Assembly (NCBI RefSeq): GCF_029626265.1
Contig: NZ_JARUBN010000001.1
Location: forward strand, 2,604,001-2,668,000
DNA from: Micromonospora sp. WMMD1102
Lineage (GTDB): Bacteria; Actinomycetota; Actinomycetes; Mycobacteriales; Micromonosporaceae
Reading direction: 5' to 3'
Length of the DNA: 64,000 bases
A program made the translations under genes and the position numbers. Shown here in pieces: positions 51,697 to 60,588 of the stretch (position 1 is its first letter; every line of letters begins with the position of its first letter). Below the pieces are notes generated by a model. It ran no database searches. It was not told the origin of the DNA and saw nothing but the letters and a program-made list of their open reading frames with translations.

Positions 51697-52442
51697 GATG
51701 GTCGTCCTTCCAATCGGGGATGAGACACCCGCCAAAGGGGGGACGGCAGGCGCCATCGGAAAAACAGAACTCAAGACTTGGCTCGGCCGGGCTACCAGCA
51801 CCCGCGGGGGACACGGCGCGGTCCGCACTCAGCCGAACACCGTATGTAACGACCGGGGGGCCGGGATCATTCCCGCCAGCCCAGCTATCTGCCCAGGTCA
51901 CGGGCGGTACTACTCGGCCGTACGCGTAATGTAACGACCGACCCCCCGCCAACATTCCGCCGGACCGACTCGATCACGAACCCGAACCGGACATCCGGCC
52001 CGTTTCGTCGCGGTCAACGCGCGGCCAGACGGCACCCCGGACGGAGACTGTCGAGCTGCCCCGCCCGTGCGCCCACCACCCCGCGACAACGCCCGAAATG
52101 TCGCGCCCCGTCCATGCACCCAGCTCGACAGTCCGCACGCGAGGTATCCCCCAGCGAGCCGGCGAGCCAGCCAGTTGGCAGGCAGGCCATGGACCGGTTG
52201 ACATGGGTCGCGGTGGAGGATGCCTTGCGGACGCCGTCCGCCATCACCTGTGCTCGGTCCCGTGCCGGACGCGGCCCGGCTGGGCTGGTTCCGACGGTCC
52301 GCCGTCGGGCTGCCATGGCGACCGTCATCACTTCGATCTCCGGAAATGTGTGACCGGAGGACATGTCGGCGGTTCGTCTTCCGGTCGTAACGTCGCGGCA
52401 ACTTCAGGGTGATCCAGCCCACACCACCGCCGGAGGCTCACC
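51697..52442. other. Gene-free divergent region with direct repeats
   Basis: These 746 bp lie between two divergent secreted-protein genes and hold no credible ORF. Two exact 11-bp direct repeats ATGTAACGACC (51844-51854 and 51929-51939, 85 bp apart) lie upstream of the lysozyme-like gene, each in an AT-richer setting. The palindromic element copy 2 (52043-52134) occupies the middle. A CGAGCCGGCGAGCCAGCCAG run follows at about 52156-52176. Confidence 0.6.
52043..52134. repeat. Palindrome-ended intergenic element, copy 2
   Basis: Left end GGAGACTGTCGAGC (52043-52056) is identical to copy 1; the right end GCTCGACAGTCC (52123-52134) matches over the first 11 bp. Inside, GCGACA (52083-52088) and TGTCGC (52099-52104) form a further hairpin absent from copy 1. 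The G-rich sub-blocks of copy 1 are also here in the same order. It lies 308 bp upstream of the esterase gene. Confidence 0.85.
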
Positions 52443-53651
52443 ATGCGCCGCAGACCCGTCCTGGCCCGCCTCGTGCGGGCCGCCCTCGTGCCCGTACTCG
52501 CCGCGGTGGGAGTGCTCGCCGTCGCCGGGCCCGCCAAGGCCGCCACCTTCGGTCAGGTGACCGGCTTCGGCTCCAACCCCGGCAACCTCACCATGTACGC
52601 CTACCGCCCGGACAACCTGCCCGGCAACGGGGCTGCCGTGGTCCTGCTGCACGGCTGCGCCCAGAACGCCAACGGCTACTTCAGCAACTCCGGCTGGCGC
52701 AAGTACGCCGACCAGTGGGGGTTCGCGCTGATCGTGCCGGAGCAGAAGTCGGCGAACAACTCCACCTCCTGCTTCAACTGGTTCGAGCCGGGTGACACCG
52801 CCCGGGGCCAGGGCGAGGCGCTCTCCGTCAAGCAGATGGTCGACCACGCCCGTGCGAGCTTCGGCATCGCCGCCAACCGGGTCTACGTCAGCGGCCTCTC
52901 CGCCGGTGGTGCGATGGCGGCGGCGATGCTCGCCAGCTATCCGGACACCTTCGCGGCCGGCTCGATCGTCGCCGGCATCCCCTACCGCTGCGCCACCAGC
53001 ATGGTCAACGCGTTCAGCTGCATGAACCCGGGCGTCGACCGCAGTCCGGCGCAGTGGGGCGACCTGGTCCGGCAGGCGTACCCGGGCTACTCCGGCGCGC
53101 GGCCGAAGGTGGCGATCTGGCACGGCACCGCCGACTACACCGTCGGCACCGTCAACGCCACCGAGTCACGTGACCAGTGGACGAACGTGCTCGGCGTGTC
53201 GCAGACCCCGACCGGCACCTCCAGCCTGCCCGGCGGCACCACGCTGGAGACCTACGGCGCCGACCAGGTACGCCTCTACCAGGTCGCCGGGATGGGCCAC
53301 GGTACCCCGGTCGACCCGGGCTCCGGCGCCGACCAGTGCGGCACCGCTGCCGCGTACTTCCTGGACACCATCTGCTCGGCGTACCGGGACGCGGTCTTCT
53401 TCGGCCTCGGCGCCGGCACCGACCCTGGCGATCCCGGCGACCCGGGGGACCCCGGCGATCCGGGTGAACCGGGCGAGGACCCGGTCTGCGTCACCGCCAG
53501 CAACTACGCACACGTGCAGGCCGGCCGCGCCTACCAGTCCGGCGGGTACGCCTACGCGCTCGGCTCCGGCACCCGGATGGGTCTCTACAACGTCTTCGCC
53601 AGCACGACACTGCGGCAGACCGGCCCGAACCACTGGGTGATCGGCTGCTGA
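52443..53651 (+). CDS. Secreted PHA-depolymerase/feruloyl-esterase-like enzyme
   Basis: This 402-aa enzyme has a signal peptide (ending AGPAKAATFG), an alpha/beta-hydrolase domain of the type-1 extracellular PHB depolymerase/LpqC group, a Gly-Asp-Pro linker, and a C-terminal domain of about 55 residues (SNYAHVQAGRAYQSGGYAYA). Seen: oxyanion site VVLLHGCAQNANGY, nucleophile in VSGLSAGGAM (about residue 152), Asp in IWHGTADYTVG and His in AGMGHGTPVD. It hydrolyses polyester or ester-linked plant material outside the cell; the family does not separate the two by sequence. The linker repeats DPGDPG (tandem 9-bp units). A terminator follows. Confidence 0.85.
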   Translation: MRRRPVLARLVRAALVPVLAAVGVLAVAGPAKAATFGQVTGFGSNPGNLTMYAYRPDNLPGNGAAVVLLHGCAQNANGYFSNSGWRKYADQWGFALIVPEQKSANNSTSCFNWFEPGDTARGQGEALSVKQMVDHARASFGIAANRVYVSGLSAGGAMAAAMLASYPDTFAAGSIVAGIPYRCATSMVNAFSCMNPGVDRSPAQWGDLVRQAYPGYSGARPKVAIWHGTADYTVGTVNATESRDQWTNVLGVSQTPTGTSSLPGGTTLETYGADQVRLYQVAGMGHGTPVDPGSGADQCGTAAAYFLDTICSAYRDAVFFGLGAGTDPGDPGDPGDPGDPGEPGEDPVCVTASNYAHVQAGRAYQSGGYAYALGSGTRMGLYNVFASTTLRQTGPNHWVIGC

Positions 53652-53657
53652 CCGGAT

Positions 53658-53690
53658 CCGGCCGGCGCCTTTCCCCGAGGCGCCGGCCGG
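53658..53690. terminator. Bidirectional terminator
   Basis: CCGGCCGGCGCCT (53658-53670) pairs with 53678-53690 around a 7-nt loop, between convergent coding ends. Confidence 0.75.
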
Positions 53691-53693
53691 AAC

Positions 53694-54259
53694 TCACCGG
53701 TCGGCGGGCCGCAACCCGCCCGGCGGGCCGAGGAGGGTGACCAGCCGGTCGGCGTCGAGGAAGGTCGTCAGGCCCGCCACCAGCCCGTCGACCACGTCGA
53801 GCAGGACCAGCCCGAACGGCAGGTAGCCACCGTCGGGACACGGGCGGAGCTGCCAGAACGCCGGTGACCCGTTCGCCGCGACCGGGACCAGCCGGGCACC
53901 CGCGCAGGACGCGGCCGGATCCAGCAGCGCCAGCCGGATCCGGTCCCGGCCCCGCAGCCAGAACCGGAACGGCGGCATCGACATCGTCGCGTCCTCGCGC
54001 AGCAGCGCCACCAGCGCCTCGACGTCGTGCCGCTCCGCAGCGAGCCGAGCCGCTCGTCGTACCTGTCGAACGACCGCCAGGCCCGTACCAGCGTCTCCTG
54101 GACGGCGTCCTCGGCCTCGAACCCGGAGCCGAGCATCCGGTAGCAGTAACCGGTCAGCTCCGTCCGGAACGGCTCCAGCCGGGCCGCCCGCGCGTCCGTC
54201 TCCGCCGCGCCCACGCTCGTCTCGGCCGCCCCCACGCTCGTCTCCACCGCTCCGACCAT
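53694..54259 (-). pseudogene. ECF sigma factor (SigG/SigJ-like) with an internal deletion and frameshift
   Basis: From ATG 54259 the frame reads sigma region 2: [46 protein letters not shown]. It should continue with the rest of region 2, region 4 and a SnoaL-like domain, in all about 320-340 aa. Instead, at about 54040 the sequence jumps, out of frame, to the end of the SnoaL-like domain: [56 protein letters not shown], stop at 53694. Some 130-150 codons including the -35-binding helix are missing. The protein cannot act as a sigma factor. Confidence 0.85.
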
Positions 54260-54400
54260 ACCCAGGCGCGAGTCGGCGGTCGGTTCGGCCGAAGACGGAT
54301 GAGGTTCCGGGCTCCCGTCCGATGAGTTTCCGGTGCCCGTCCCGTATCCCCAGCAGGGCCCGCCGGTGCCGGTGCGGCCGGAGGAGGAGAAGAAGAGACG

Positions 54401-55039
54401 ATGAACGAGGACCATGTGTGGGCCGAGGTGCGGGCGGAACGGCGGGAGCAGGTGGAGTTGCTCGCCGCGCTCCACCCCGAGCAGTGGGACGGGGCCACGC
54501 TCTGCGCCGGCTGGCGGGTACGCGAGGTCGTCGCGCACACCACGTTGCCGTACCGGATCTCGCTCGGGCGTACCGTGCTGGAACTGCTCAGGGCCCGGGG
54601 AAGCATCGACCGGATGGCGGACCGGTCCGCTCGACGCGACGCCGCCGAACTACCCGCCGAACGCCTGCTCGGCTCGCTGCGGGACAACGTGGAACACCGC
54701 TGGACCCCGCCGGGCGGCGGCGCGCACGGCGCGTTGTCGCACGACGTGATCCACGGACTCGACATCACGGTGGGACTCGGGCTGGACCGCCGGGTGCCGC
54801 CGGAGCGGGTTGGTCTGGTGCTGTCCGGGATGAAGCCGCGCAACGTCGCCTACTTCGGCGCGGACCTCACCGGAGTCGCGTTGCACGCCACCGATCTCGA
54901 CTGGAGCCTCGGCTCCGGCGCCGCACTGCGGGGTCTCGCCCAGGACCTGCTGCTCGTACTCTGCGGGCGCCGGCTGCCACCCGGCCGGCTCGACGGCGCG
55001 GCGGCGGCCCGATTCTCCGTCCAGTCCGCGCCGCGCTGA
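54401..55039 (+). CDS. DinB-fold maleylpyruvate isomerase-family (mycothiol-type) protein
   Basis: This 212-aa protein starts [20 protein letters not shown]. The TIGR03083-type core is evident: [20 protein letters not shown] and [19 protein letters not shown], with the metal-ligand His in VVAHT; later His residues are in [16 protein letters not shown]. These four-helix enzymes bind zinc and often mycothiol in actinobacteria, serving isomerisation or thiol transfer. Its substrate is unknown. It is divergent from the sigma pseudogene; the intact sigma factor may once have controlled it. Confidence 0.8.
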   Translation: MNEDHVWAEVRAERREQVELLAALHPEQWDGATLCAGWRVREVVAHTTLPYRISLGRTVLELLRARGSIDRMADRSARRDAAELPAERLLGSLRDNVEHRWTPPGGGAHGALSHDVIHGLDITVGLGLDRRVPPERVGLVLSGMKPRNVAYFGADLTGVALHATDLDWSLGSGAALRGLAQDLLLVLCGRRLPPGRLDGAAAARFSVQSAPR

Positions 55040-55083
55040 GCGCACCGCCCGGCGCCGTCGTCCGGGCACCGCGCACGACGGCC

Positions 55084-55145
55084 GGGCCTGCCGCGCCTGG
55101 CGGAGGGATCAAGCCTGACCGCCCGGAGCCAGGCACGGCAGGCCC
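55084..55145. terminator. Long inverted repeat after the DinB gene, possible terminator
   Basis: 55084-55101 (GGGCCTGCCGCGCCTGGC) pairs with 55128-55145 at 17 of 18 positions, with a 26-nt loop, 45 bp after the DinB stop. It could terminate transcription; its long loop is unusual. Confidence 0.5.
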
Positions 55146-55315
55146 GGCCCCACCCCGACCCGTCGGCGCCCTCATGCCCCGACCAGGAGGAGCCCGACGG
55201 GAGCCACGAGCAGCGAATTGGCCCGCACCACGGTCCGGTGAGCGTCGATAGCATCGGCCCTCCCGTCGGCGCGCGAGCCCGTCGCCGACCGCATCCGACC
55301 AAGGAGGAAACCCCG

Positions 55316-56008
55316 GTGCGCGACGCCTTCGCCGAACTGTCCACGCCACTGGTGGCCGATGCCTGCGTACGCCTCGACGTGCCGTTGCGGGTCGCCCCGC
55401 CCGGCATCGCCGCCGTCGTACCTGGGCAGCGCCTCGCCGGACGCGTCCTGCCCGCCCGGCACTACGGCAGCGTGGACGTGTTCCTGGAGGCGCTCGGCAA
55501 CGCCGGCCCGGGTGACGTCCTCGTCGTCGACAACGGCGGGCGGGTGGACGAGGCGTGCGTCGGCGACCTGATGGTGCTGGAGGCCGTCGCGGCGGGCCTG
55601 GCCGGTCTGGTGATCTGGGGCCTGCACCGGGACACCCCGGAGTTGGTGGAGATCGGGCTGCCCGTCTTCAGCTACGGCAGCTACCCGCCCGGCCCGGTAC
55701 GGCTCGCCGAAGCCGAGCAGTCCGCCCTGGTCAGCGCGCGGTTCGGTACGCACCTTGTCGACGCGTCGGACATCGTCTTCGCCGACGGCGACGGGGTGCT
55801 GTTCGTGCCCGCCGACCGCGGCGACGAGGTGCTGGCGACGGCGGACCTGATCCGGCGCACCGAACGCGACCAGGCTGACCGGATCCGGGCCGGGCAGACG
55901 TTGCGTGAGCAGACCGGGTTCGCCGACTATCTTGCCCGGCGTGCCGAGGATCCGGCGTACAGCTTCCGTCGCCACCTGCGCCGGATGGGTGGCGCCATTG
56001 AGGAGTAG
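55316..56008 (+). CDS. RraA-family protein
   Basis: This 230-aa protein starts at GTG 55316 with the strong site AAGGAGGAAA. It has the RraA fold: STPLVADACVRLDVPLRVAP, GDVLVVDNGGRVDEACVGDL, LVIWGLHRDTPEL and FSYGSYPPGP. The Arg-Asp of GLHRD matches the metal/substrate site of the 4-hydroxy-4-methyl-2-oxoglutarate aldolase branch, so an aldolase or decarboxylase role is more likely than RNase E inhibition. No pathway partner is adjacent. The C-terminal extension (FADYLARRAEDPAYSFRRHL) is normal for this subgroup. Confidence 0.85.
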   Translation: MRDAFAELSTPLVADACVRLDVPLRVAPPGIAAVVPGQRLAGRVLPARHYGSVDVFLEALGNAGPGDVLVVDNGGRVDEACVGDLMVLEAVAAGLAGLVIWGLHRDTPELVEIGLPVFSYGSYPPGPVRLAEAEQSALVSARFGTHLVDASDIVFADGDGVLFVPADRGDEVLATADLIRRTERDQADRIRAGQTLREQTGFADYLARRAEDPAYSFRRHLRRMGGAIEE

Positions 56009-56090
56009 CACCCCGCCAGCCGTGCCAGGCGCTCGCTGTTGCGAAGGGTTGGCACCTGCTTCGTTGTCGCGTGCGTACATGAGCACGTAA

Positions 56091-56110
56091 CCTCCCTCTC
56101 GACAGGGAGG
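56091..56110 (+). promoter_or_regulatory. Hairpin covering the ribosome-binding site of the CDF exporter gene
   Basis: CCTCCCT (56091-56097) pairs perfectly with AGGGAGG (56104-56110), the only good Shine-Dalgarno, around CTCGAC. Just upstream CGTGC (56070-56074) and GCACG (56083-56087) form another small inverted repeat that could be an operator. The arrangement could hide the site until a signal opens it. Confidence 0.45.
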
Positions 56111-56120
56111 GCAGCGGCAC

Positions 56121-57248
56121 ATGGACCACGACCACAGCCACGGCCAAAACCACAGCCACAGCCAGGACCGTAGCCACGACCACCAGCACAGCCAGCACCA
56201 CGAACCCGGTCGACGCCTACGGCACCGACTCGGCCACCTGGTCACCCCGCACTCGCACGACACCGCCGACAAGGTCGACACCGCGATGGAGACCTCCCGG
56301 GCCGGCCTGCGGGCACTGTGGATCTCGCTCGCCGTCCTCGGGGCCACCGCCGCGGCGCAGGCGGTCGTCGTTGCTCTGTCCGGCTCCGTGGCGCTGCTCG
56401 GCGACACCCTGCACAACGTCGCCGACGCGCTGACCGCGGTGCCGCTGGGCATCGCCTTCCTGCTCGGCCGACGCGCCGCGACCCGGACGTACACCTACGG
56501 CTACGGCCGGGCCGAGGACCTGGCCGGGATCGCCATCGTCGCGACAATCGCCGCCTCCGCCGCCTTCGCCGGCCACGAGGCGGTTCGGCGGCTGCTGGCC
56601 CCGCAGGACGTCCGGCACCTGCCGTACGTCGCCGCCGCCGCGCTGCTCGGCTTCGTCGGCAACGAACTCGTCGCCCGGTACCGGATCGGCGTCGGGCGGC
56701 GGATCGGGTCGGCCGCCCTGGTCGCGGACGGGCTGCACGCCCGCGCCGACGGGTTCACCTCGCTGGCGGTGCTGCTCGGCGCCGGCGGTGCCGCCCTGGG
56801 CTGGCGGTGGGCGGACCCCCTGGTCGGGCTGCTGATCACCGCCGCGATCCTGTTGGTGCTCAAGGATGCCGCCCGGCAGGTCTACCGCCGGCTGATGGAC
56901 GCCGTCGACCCGGACCTGGTCGACCGGGCCGAAGCGACCCTGCGAGCGGTGCCGGGCGTGCGGCAGGTGACCGGGATACGGATGCGCTGGATCGGCCACC
57001 GGCTGCACGCCGAGGCGACCCTGGTGGTCGACGCCGAGCTGAGCCTGCTCCAGGCCCACGAGGTCGCCGCCGACGCCGAACACCAGCTCTGTCACGCCGT
57101 ACCGCGGCTCACCGGAGCCACCGTGCACACCGATCCGGCCAGCCACGCCGGCGACCACCACCACGCCGAGCTGTCCCACCGGCGCCGGAGCACGCACCGG
57201 GCCGGAACGGAACCGCCCGGTGCCGGCACCGCCCCGGACCGGCCGTGA
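56121..57248 (+). CDS. CDF-family (ZitB/CzcD-like) cation efflux protein
   Basis: This 375-aa protein begins with a His-rich tail (MDHDHSHGQNHSHSQDRSHD) and ends with another (ASHAGDHHHAELSHRRRS). Six helices follow, with the transport-site motifs ALLGDTLHNVADALTAVPL (helix 2) and VADGLHARADGFTSLAVLL (helix 5), i.e. HxxxD and HxxxD, typical of zinc-type CDF exporters. The cytoplasmic C-terminal domain (VPGVRQVTGIRMRWIGHRLH) is complete. It exports Zn2+ or a similar metal in exchange for protons. The ATG at 56121 has GGGAGG 11 nt upstream within a hairpin. Confidence 0.92.
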   Translation: MDHDHSHGQNHSHSQDRSHDHQHSQHHEPGRRLRHRLGHLVTPHSHDTADKVDTAMETSRAGLRALWISLAVLGATAAAQAVVVALSGSVALLGDTLHNVADALTAVPLGIAFLLGRRAATRTYTYGYGRAEDLAGIAIVATIAASAAFAGHEAVRRLLAPQDVRHLPYVAAAALLGFVGNELVARYRIGVGRRIGSAALVADGLHARADGFTSLAVLLGAGGAALGWRWADPLVGLLITAAILLVLKDAARQVYRRLMDAVDPDLVDRAEATLRAVPGVRQVTGIRMRWIGHRLHAEATLVVDAELSLLQAHEVAADAEHQLCHAVPRLTGATVHTDPASHAGDHHHAELSHRRRSTHRAGTEPPGAGTAPDRP

Positions 57249-57290
57249 CCCAGGCATGCCGGACCAGCCCGTGTACCCCGGGCAGCGACG

Positions 57291-60200
57291 TCAGGACGGT
57301 TTCTGAGCGGCGGCGCCGGGGCGCTGGTCGAGGTGGGCCGACTCGTCCCCGGACCCGGTCGCCTCGGGCACCCCGAGCATCCGGTAGAGGGCGCTGGCCG
57401 AACTCCGGTGTGTCTCGGCACGCCCATGGTCACCTCCCGCCAGGTACGTCCGGCCCAGCCCGGCGTGCGCCCGAGCCTGCTCGTAGCTGTCGCCGATCTC
57501 GGTGGCCAGGCTGAGCGCGGTGCTGTGCTGCGTCCGGGCCGGACCTTGCCGACCCATCAGGTGCAGGATCTCGCCGAGACTGTTGGTGGTGGAGGCTTCG
57601 CCGGCCCGCTCGCCGACCCGGCGCAGCAGGGTGAGCGCCTGCTCCACCAGGTCCAGCGCGGCCTCGTGGTCGCCCTGCCGCAGGCGTACCCGGCCGAGGC
57701 CGTCCAGCGCCAGCGCCTTGCCGGCCGGGTCGCCGACGGCCTCGAACAGCGCCAGTGCCCGCCGGTGCCGGCCGGCGGCGGTGAGCAGCCGCCCGCCCCG
57801 CAGGTGCAGCTCCCCGACACTGGTCAGCGCGTACGCCTCCCCGGTCGCGTCGGCGATCCGTCGGCAGAGCACGATGGAGGTACGCAGGTATACCCCCGCC
57901 TCGCGGTAGCTGCCCTGGCGCAGCAGTACGTGCCCGAGGTTGCCGCCGGCCCGCGTCTCGCCGGCCGGGTCACCGACCCGCCGGCAGAGCAGCAGGGCGG
58001 AGCGCAGCGCCTCGACGGCCTCGTCGTACCGGCCCTGCCGCTGTTGGACGTAACCGAGGTTGCCCAGCGCCCGCGCCTCGGCGGCACTGTCGCCGTTCTC
58101 CCGGGCGAGCGCCACCGCCTCGCGCAGCCGGGCGGTCGACGGGGTGTACCGGCCCTGCTGGGCGTACATCACGGCGAGCCCGGTCAGCAGGTGTGCCTCG
58201 GTGACCCGGTCGCCGGCCTGGCGGGCGGCGGCCAGGGCGTGCGTGTGCATCCGTTCGGCCTCGGCGAAGTAGCCGCCGCTCTCCAGGTAGCGCAGCAGGG
58301 TCAGGGTCAGCCGCACCGCGTGGCTGGACCGACCGCGTTCGGCGGCCCGGACGGCCGTCGCGACCAGGGCCGGCCGTTCGGCGTCCAGCCATCCCCGGGC
58401 CACCTGCGGGTCCGGCATCGGCGGTGGCGCCACCGGTGGCCTGTCGACGGGCGCCCGGCGGTGCCGTTCCGCCGGATAGAGCGTGTCGATCGCGGCCGTG
58501 ACGGCGGCCAGTTCGTAGTCGAAGAGGCGGTCCAGCGCGGCGTCGACAGTCGAGGCGGGCTCGTCGGCCGCGCAGCGTTCGGTCGCGTACGCCCGGAGCA
58601 GGTCGTGGAAGGTGTACCGGTGGTTGCCGGCCGGCTGCACGAGGTTCGCCCGGGCGAGCGTGTCGAGCAGGTGCCGGGCCGACTCCGGCTCGGTGTCGAA
58701 GAGCGCCGCCGCGGCGTACCGGTCGACGTCCGGCCCGGGGTGCGGGCCCAGCATCCGGAAGGCGCGGGCGGTCGCGGCCGGCAGTTGCTGGTACGACCAG
58801 GAGAGCACGGCCCGGACCCCGGTGCGCGGGTCGCCGCCCGCGTCGAGCAGCCGTAGCCGGTGTTGCTGGTCGGCCAGTTCGGCGACGAGTACCGACAGCG
58901 GCGCGGTCGGCCGGGTGAGCACGAGTTCGGCGGCGACCCGCAGCGCCAGCGGCAGGTGGGCGCAGCGTTCGGCGAGCGCGGCGGCGGCCGTCGGTTCGTG
59001 CGCGACCCGGTCGCCGAGGGTGTGCCAGAGCAGTTCCACCGAGTCGGCGCTGGAGAGCAGTCCGAGTTCGATCCGCTCGGCGCCGTCGCGGGCGACCAGC
59101 CCGGCCAGGGTGTCCCGGCTGGTGACCAGCGCGGCGCAGGAGGCGCTGCCCGGCAGCAGCGGCCGGGCCTGCTCCACCGACGCCGCGTTGTCCAGCACGA
59201 TCAGCATCCGCCGGCCGTCGAGTTCGCTGCGGTACCGGGCCGCGCACTCGTCGAGTTCGAACGGTACCTCGGTGCCGGGCACGCCGAGCGCCCGGAGGAA
59301 GCCGGCCAGCGCCTCCTGCGGCGGCATCGGCCGGTCGACGTCGTAGCCGCGCAGGTTGACATAGAGCTGCCCGTCCGGGAAGCGGTGCCGGGCGTGGTGT
59401 CCCCAGCGCAGCGCGAGGGCGGTCTTGCCGACTCCGGCGGTGCCGGCGAGCACGACGACCGGAACCCCCGACCGGCGTCGGCGGGACCCGGCGAGCAGGT
59501 CGTCCAACCTGGACAGTTCGGTCGCCCGGCCGCTGAATCCGGGTACGTCGGCGGGAAGTTGCGCCGGGACGGGCGGCGGGTCGTCCGGCCCGGCGCGGGT
59601 GGCGGCCGGCGGAGCCGGTGGCGGTCCGGTGGGCTCGGCGGCCCGCAACGCGTCCCGGTAGGCGGCGGCGAGTTCGGGGCCCGGTTCGACGCCCAACTCG
59701 TCGACGAGCCGCGACCGGGCGGTGCGGTAGACCGCGACGGCCCGGTCCCGCCGGCCGAGCGCGTGGTAGGCCCGGAGCAGCAGGGCCTGGGCGGTCTCGT
59801 CCAGCGGGCTGCTCGCCGCCACCTCCTCCAGCGCCGGCAGTACGTCGGCGGCCCGCCCGAGGGCGATCATGACCTCGCCGTACCGGCCCACCGCCGCCCG
59901 GCGTTCCTCGGCGAGTGCGACGACCTTCGGGTGTCCGGCGAGCGAGGGTACGTCGACCAGTGGCGCGGCCCGCCACAGTGCGAGGGCCCGCTGCCAGAGC
60001 CGGACGGAGCCGGGCAGGTCGTCCCGGCGGTGTGCCTCGGCCGCCGCACCGGCGAGTTCCCGGAACACGCAGAGGTCGAGGTTGCGGGCCGGTACGCCGA
60101 CCGCGTACCCGTCGCCGACCCGGGGGAGTACGACGCTGGCGGTGTGCGTGCGACGGTCGGGTTCGAGCAGCCGCCGGAGATTCTTGACGTGTGTCTGGAT

Positions 60201-60470
60201 CACGTTTGTGGCGCTCGGTGGCGGCTCGCCGCCCTCCCAGAGCGCGTCGACGATCTCGGCCCGGGGCATCGGCCGGCCGGCGGCCAGGGCGAGCAGGCCG
60301 AGCACGGCCCGTTGACCGGGTGCGGAGAAGGCGATCTCGTGCCCGCCGCGCCAGGCCCGCACCGGGCCGAGGATCTCCAGCCGTACCCTGTCGACGCCCC
60401 CGTCACCCCGGTCCCCGAAAGCGCTGACGCCGTACCCGCTCTCGCGAGCTACGACCATGTCGCCCGCCAC
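57291..60470 (-). CDS. AfsR/SARP-type regulator with NB-ARC and TPR domains
   Basis: This 1059-aa protein is the AfsR/DnrI large type. Order: OmpR-like winged helix (about 30-115, VRLEILGPVRAWRGGHEIAF), bacterial activator domain (about 123-268, LDLCVFRELAGAAAEAHRRD), NB-ARC ATPase (about 315-600, P-loop VVVLAGTAGVGKTALALRW; RMLIVLDNAAS), and about eight TPRs (700-1040, for example EARALGNLGYVQQRQGRYDE). It binds direct repeats near promoters and activates secondary-metabolite or differentiation genes after nucleotide binding. The start is uncertain: GTG 60470 or ATG 60458. It lies downstream of, and in the same direction as, the two-component genes. No biosynthetic cluster is adjacent. Confidence 0.9.
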   Translation of the reverse strand: MAGDMVVARESGYGVSAFGDRGDGGVDRVRLEILGPVRAWRGGHEIAFSAPGQRAVLGLLALAAGRPMPRAEIVDALWEGGEPPPSATNVIQTHVKNLRRLLEPDRRTHTASVVLPRVGDGYAVGVPARNLDLCVFRELAGAAAEAHRRDDLPGSVRLWQRALALWRAAPLVDVPSLAGHPKVVALAEERRAAVGRYGEVMIALGRAADVLPALEEVAASSPLDETAQALLLRAYHALGRRDRAVAVYRTARSRLVDELGVEPGPELAAAYRDALRAAEPTGPPPAPPAATRAGPDDPPPVPAQLPADVPGFSGRATELSRLDDLLAGSRRRRSGVPVVVLAGTAGVGKTALALRWGHHARHRFPDGQLYVNLRGYDVDRPMPPQEALAGFLRALGVPGTEVPFELDECAARYRSELDGRRMLIVLDNAASVEQARPLLPGSASCAALVTSRDTLAGLVARDGAERIELGLLSSADSVELLWHTLGDRVAHEPTAAAALAERCAHLPLALRVAAELVLTRPTAPLSVLVAELADQQHRLRLLDAGGDPRTGVRAVLSWSYQQLPAATARAFRMLGPHPGPDVDRYAAAALFDTEPESARHLLDTLARANLVQPAGNHRYTFHDLLRAYATERCAADEPASTVDAALDRLFDYELAAVTAAIDTLYPAERHRRAPVDRPPVAPPPMPDPQVARGWLDAERPALVATAVRAAERGRSSHAVRLTLTLLRYLESGGYFAEAERMHTHALAAARQAGDRVTEAHLLTGLAVMYAQQGRYTPSTARLREAVALARENGDSAAEARALGNLGYVQQRQGRYDEAVEALRSALLLCRRVGDPAGETRAGGNLGHVLLRQGSYREAGVYLRTSIVLCRRIADATGEAYALTSVGELHLRGGRLLTAAGRHRRALALFEAVGDPAGKALALDGLGRVRLRQGDHEAALDLVEQALTLLRRVGERAGEASTTNSLGEILHLMGRQGPARTQHSTALSLATEIGDSYEQARAHAGLGRTYLAGGDHGRAETHRSSASALYRMLGVPEATGSGDESAHLDQRPGAAAQKPS

Positions 60471-60588
60471 ATGCCTAACAGGGTGGCGGGTGGGCGAAAC
60501 CGAGGCAAGAGGCTCGATACCGGGAGGCGGGCATCCGACATGGTGGGCGGCACCCGGCCGGCGGCGCGGACGGTCCCGGCGACGCGGG

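Noticed and set aside
51697..51960. ydaO (c-di-AMP) riboswitch upstream of the lysozyme-like gene
   Set aside because: The gene type fits, but the diagnostic conserved blocks were not recognisable on reading the minus strand.
51910..52422. 170-codon minus-strand frame in the intergenic region
   Set aside because: Arg/Gly-rich, covers the palindromic element, has no ribosome site or domain; likely a by-product of the repeat.
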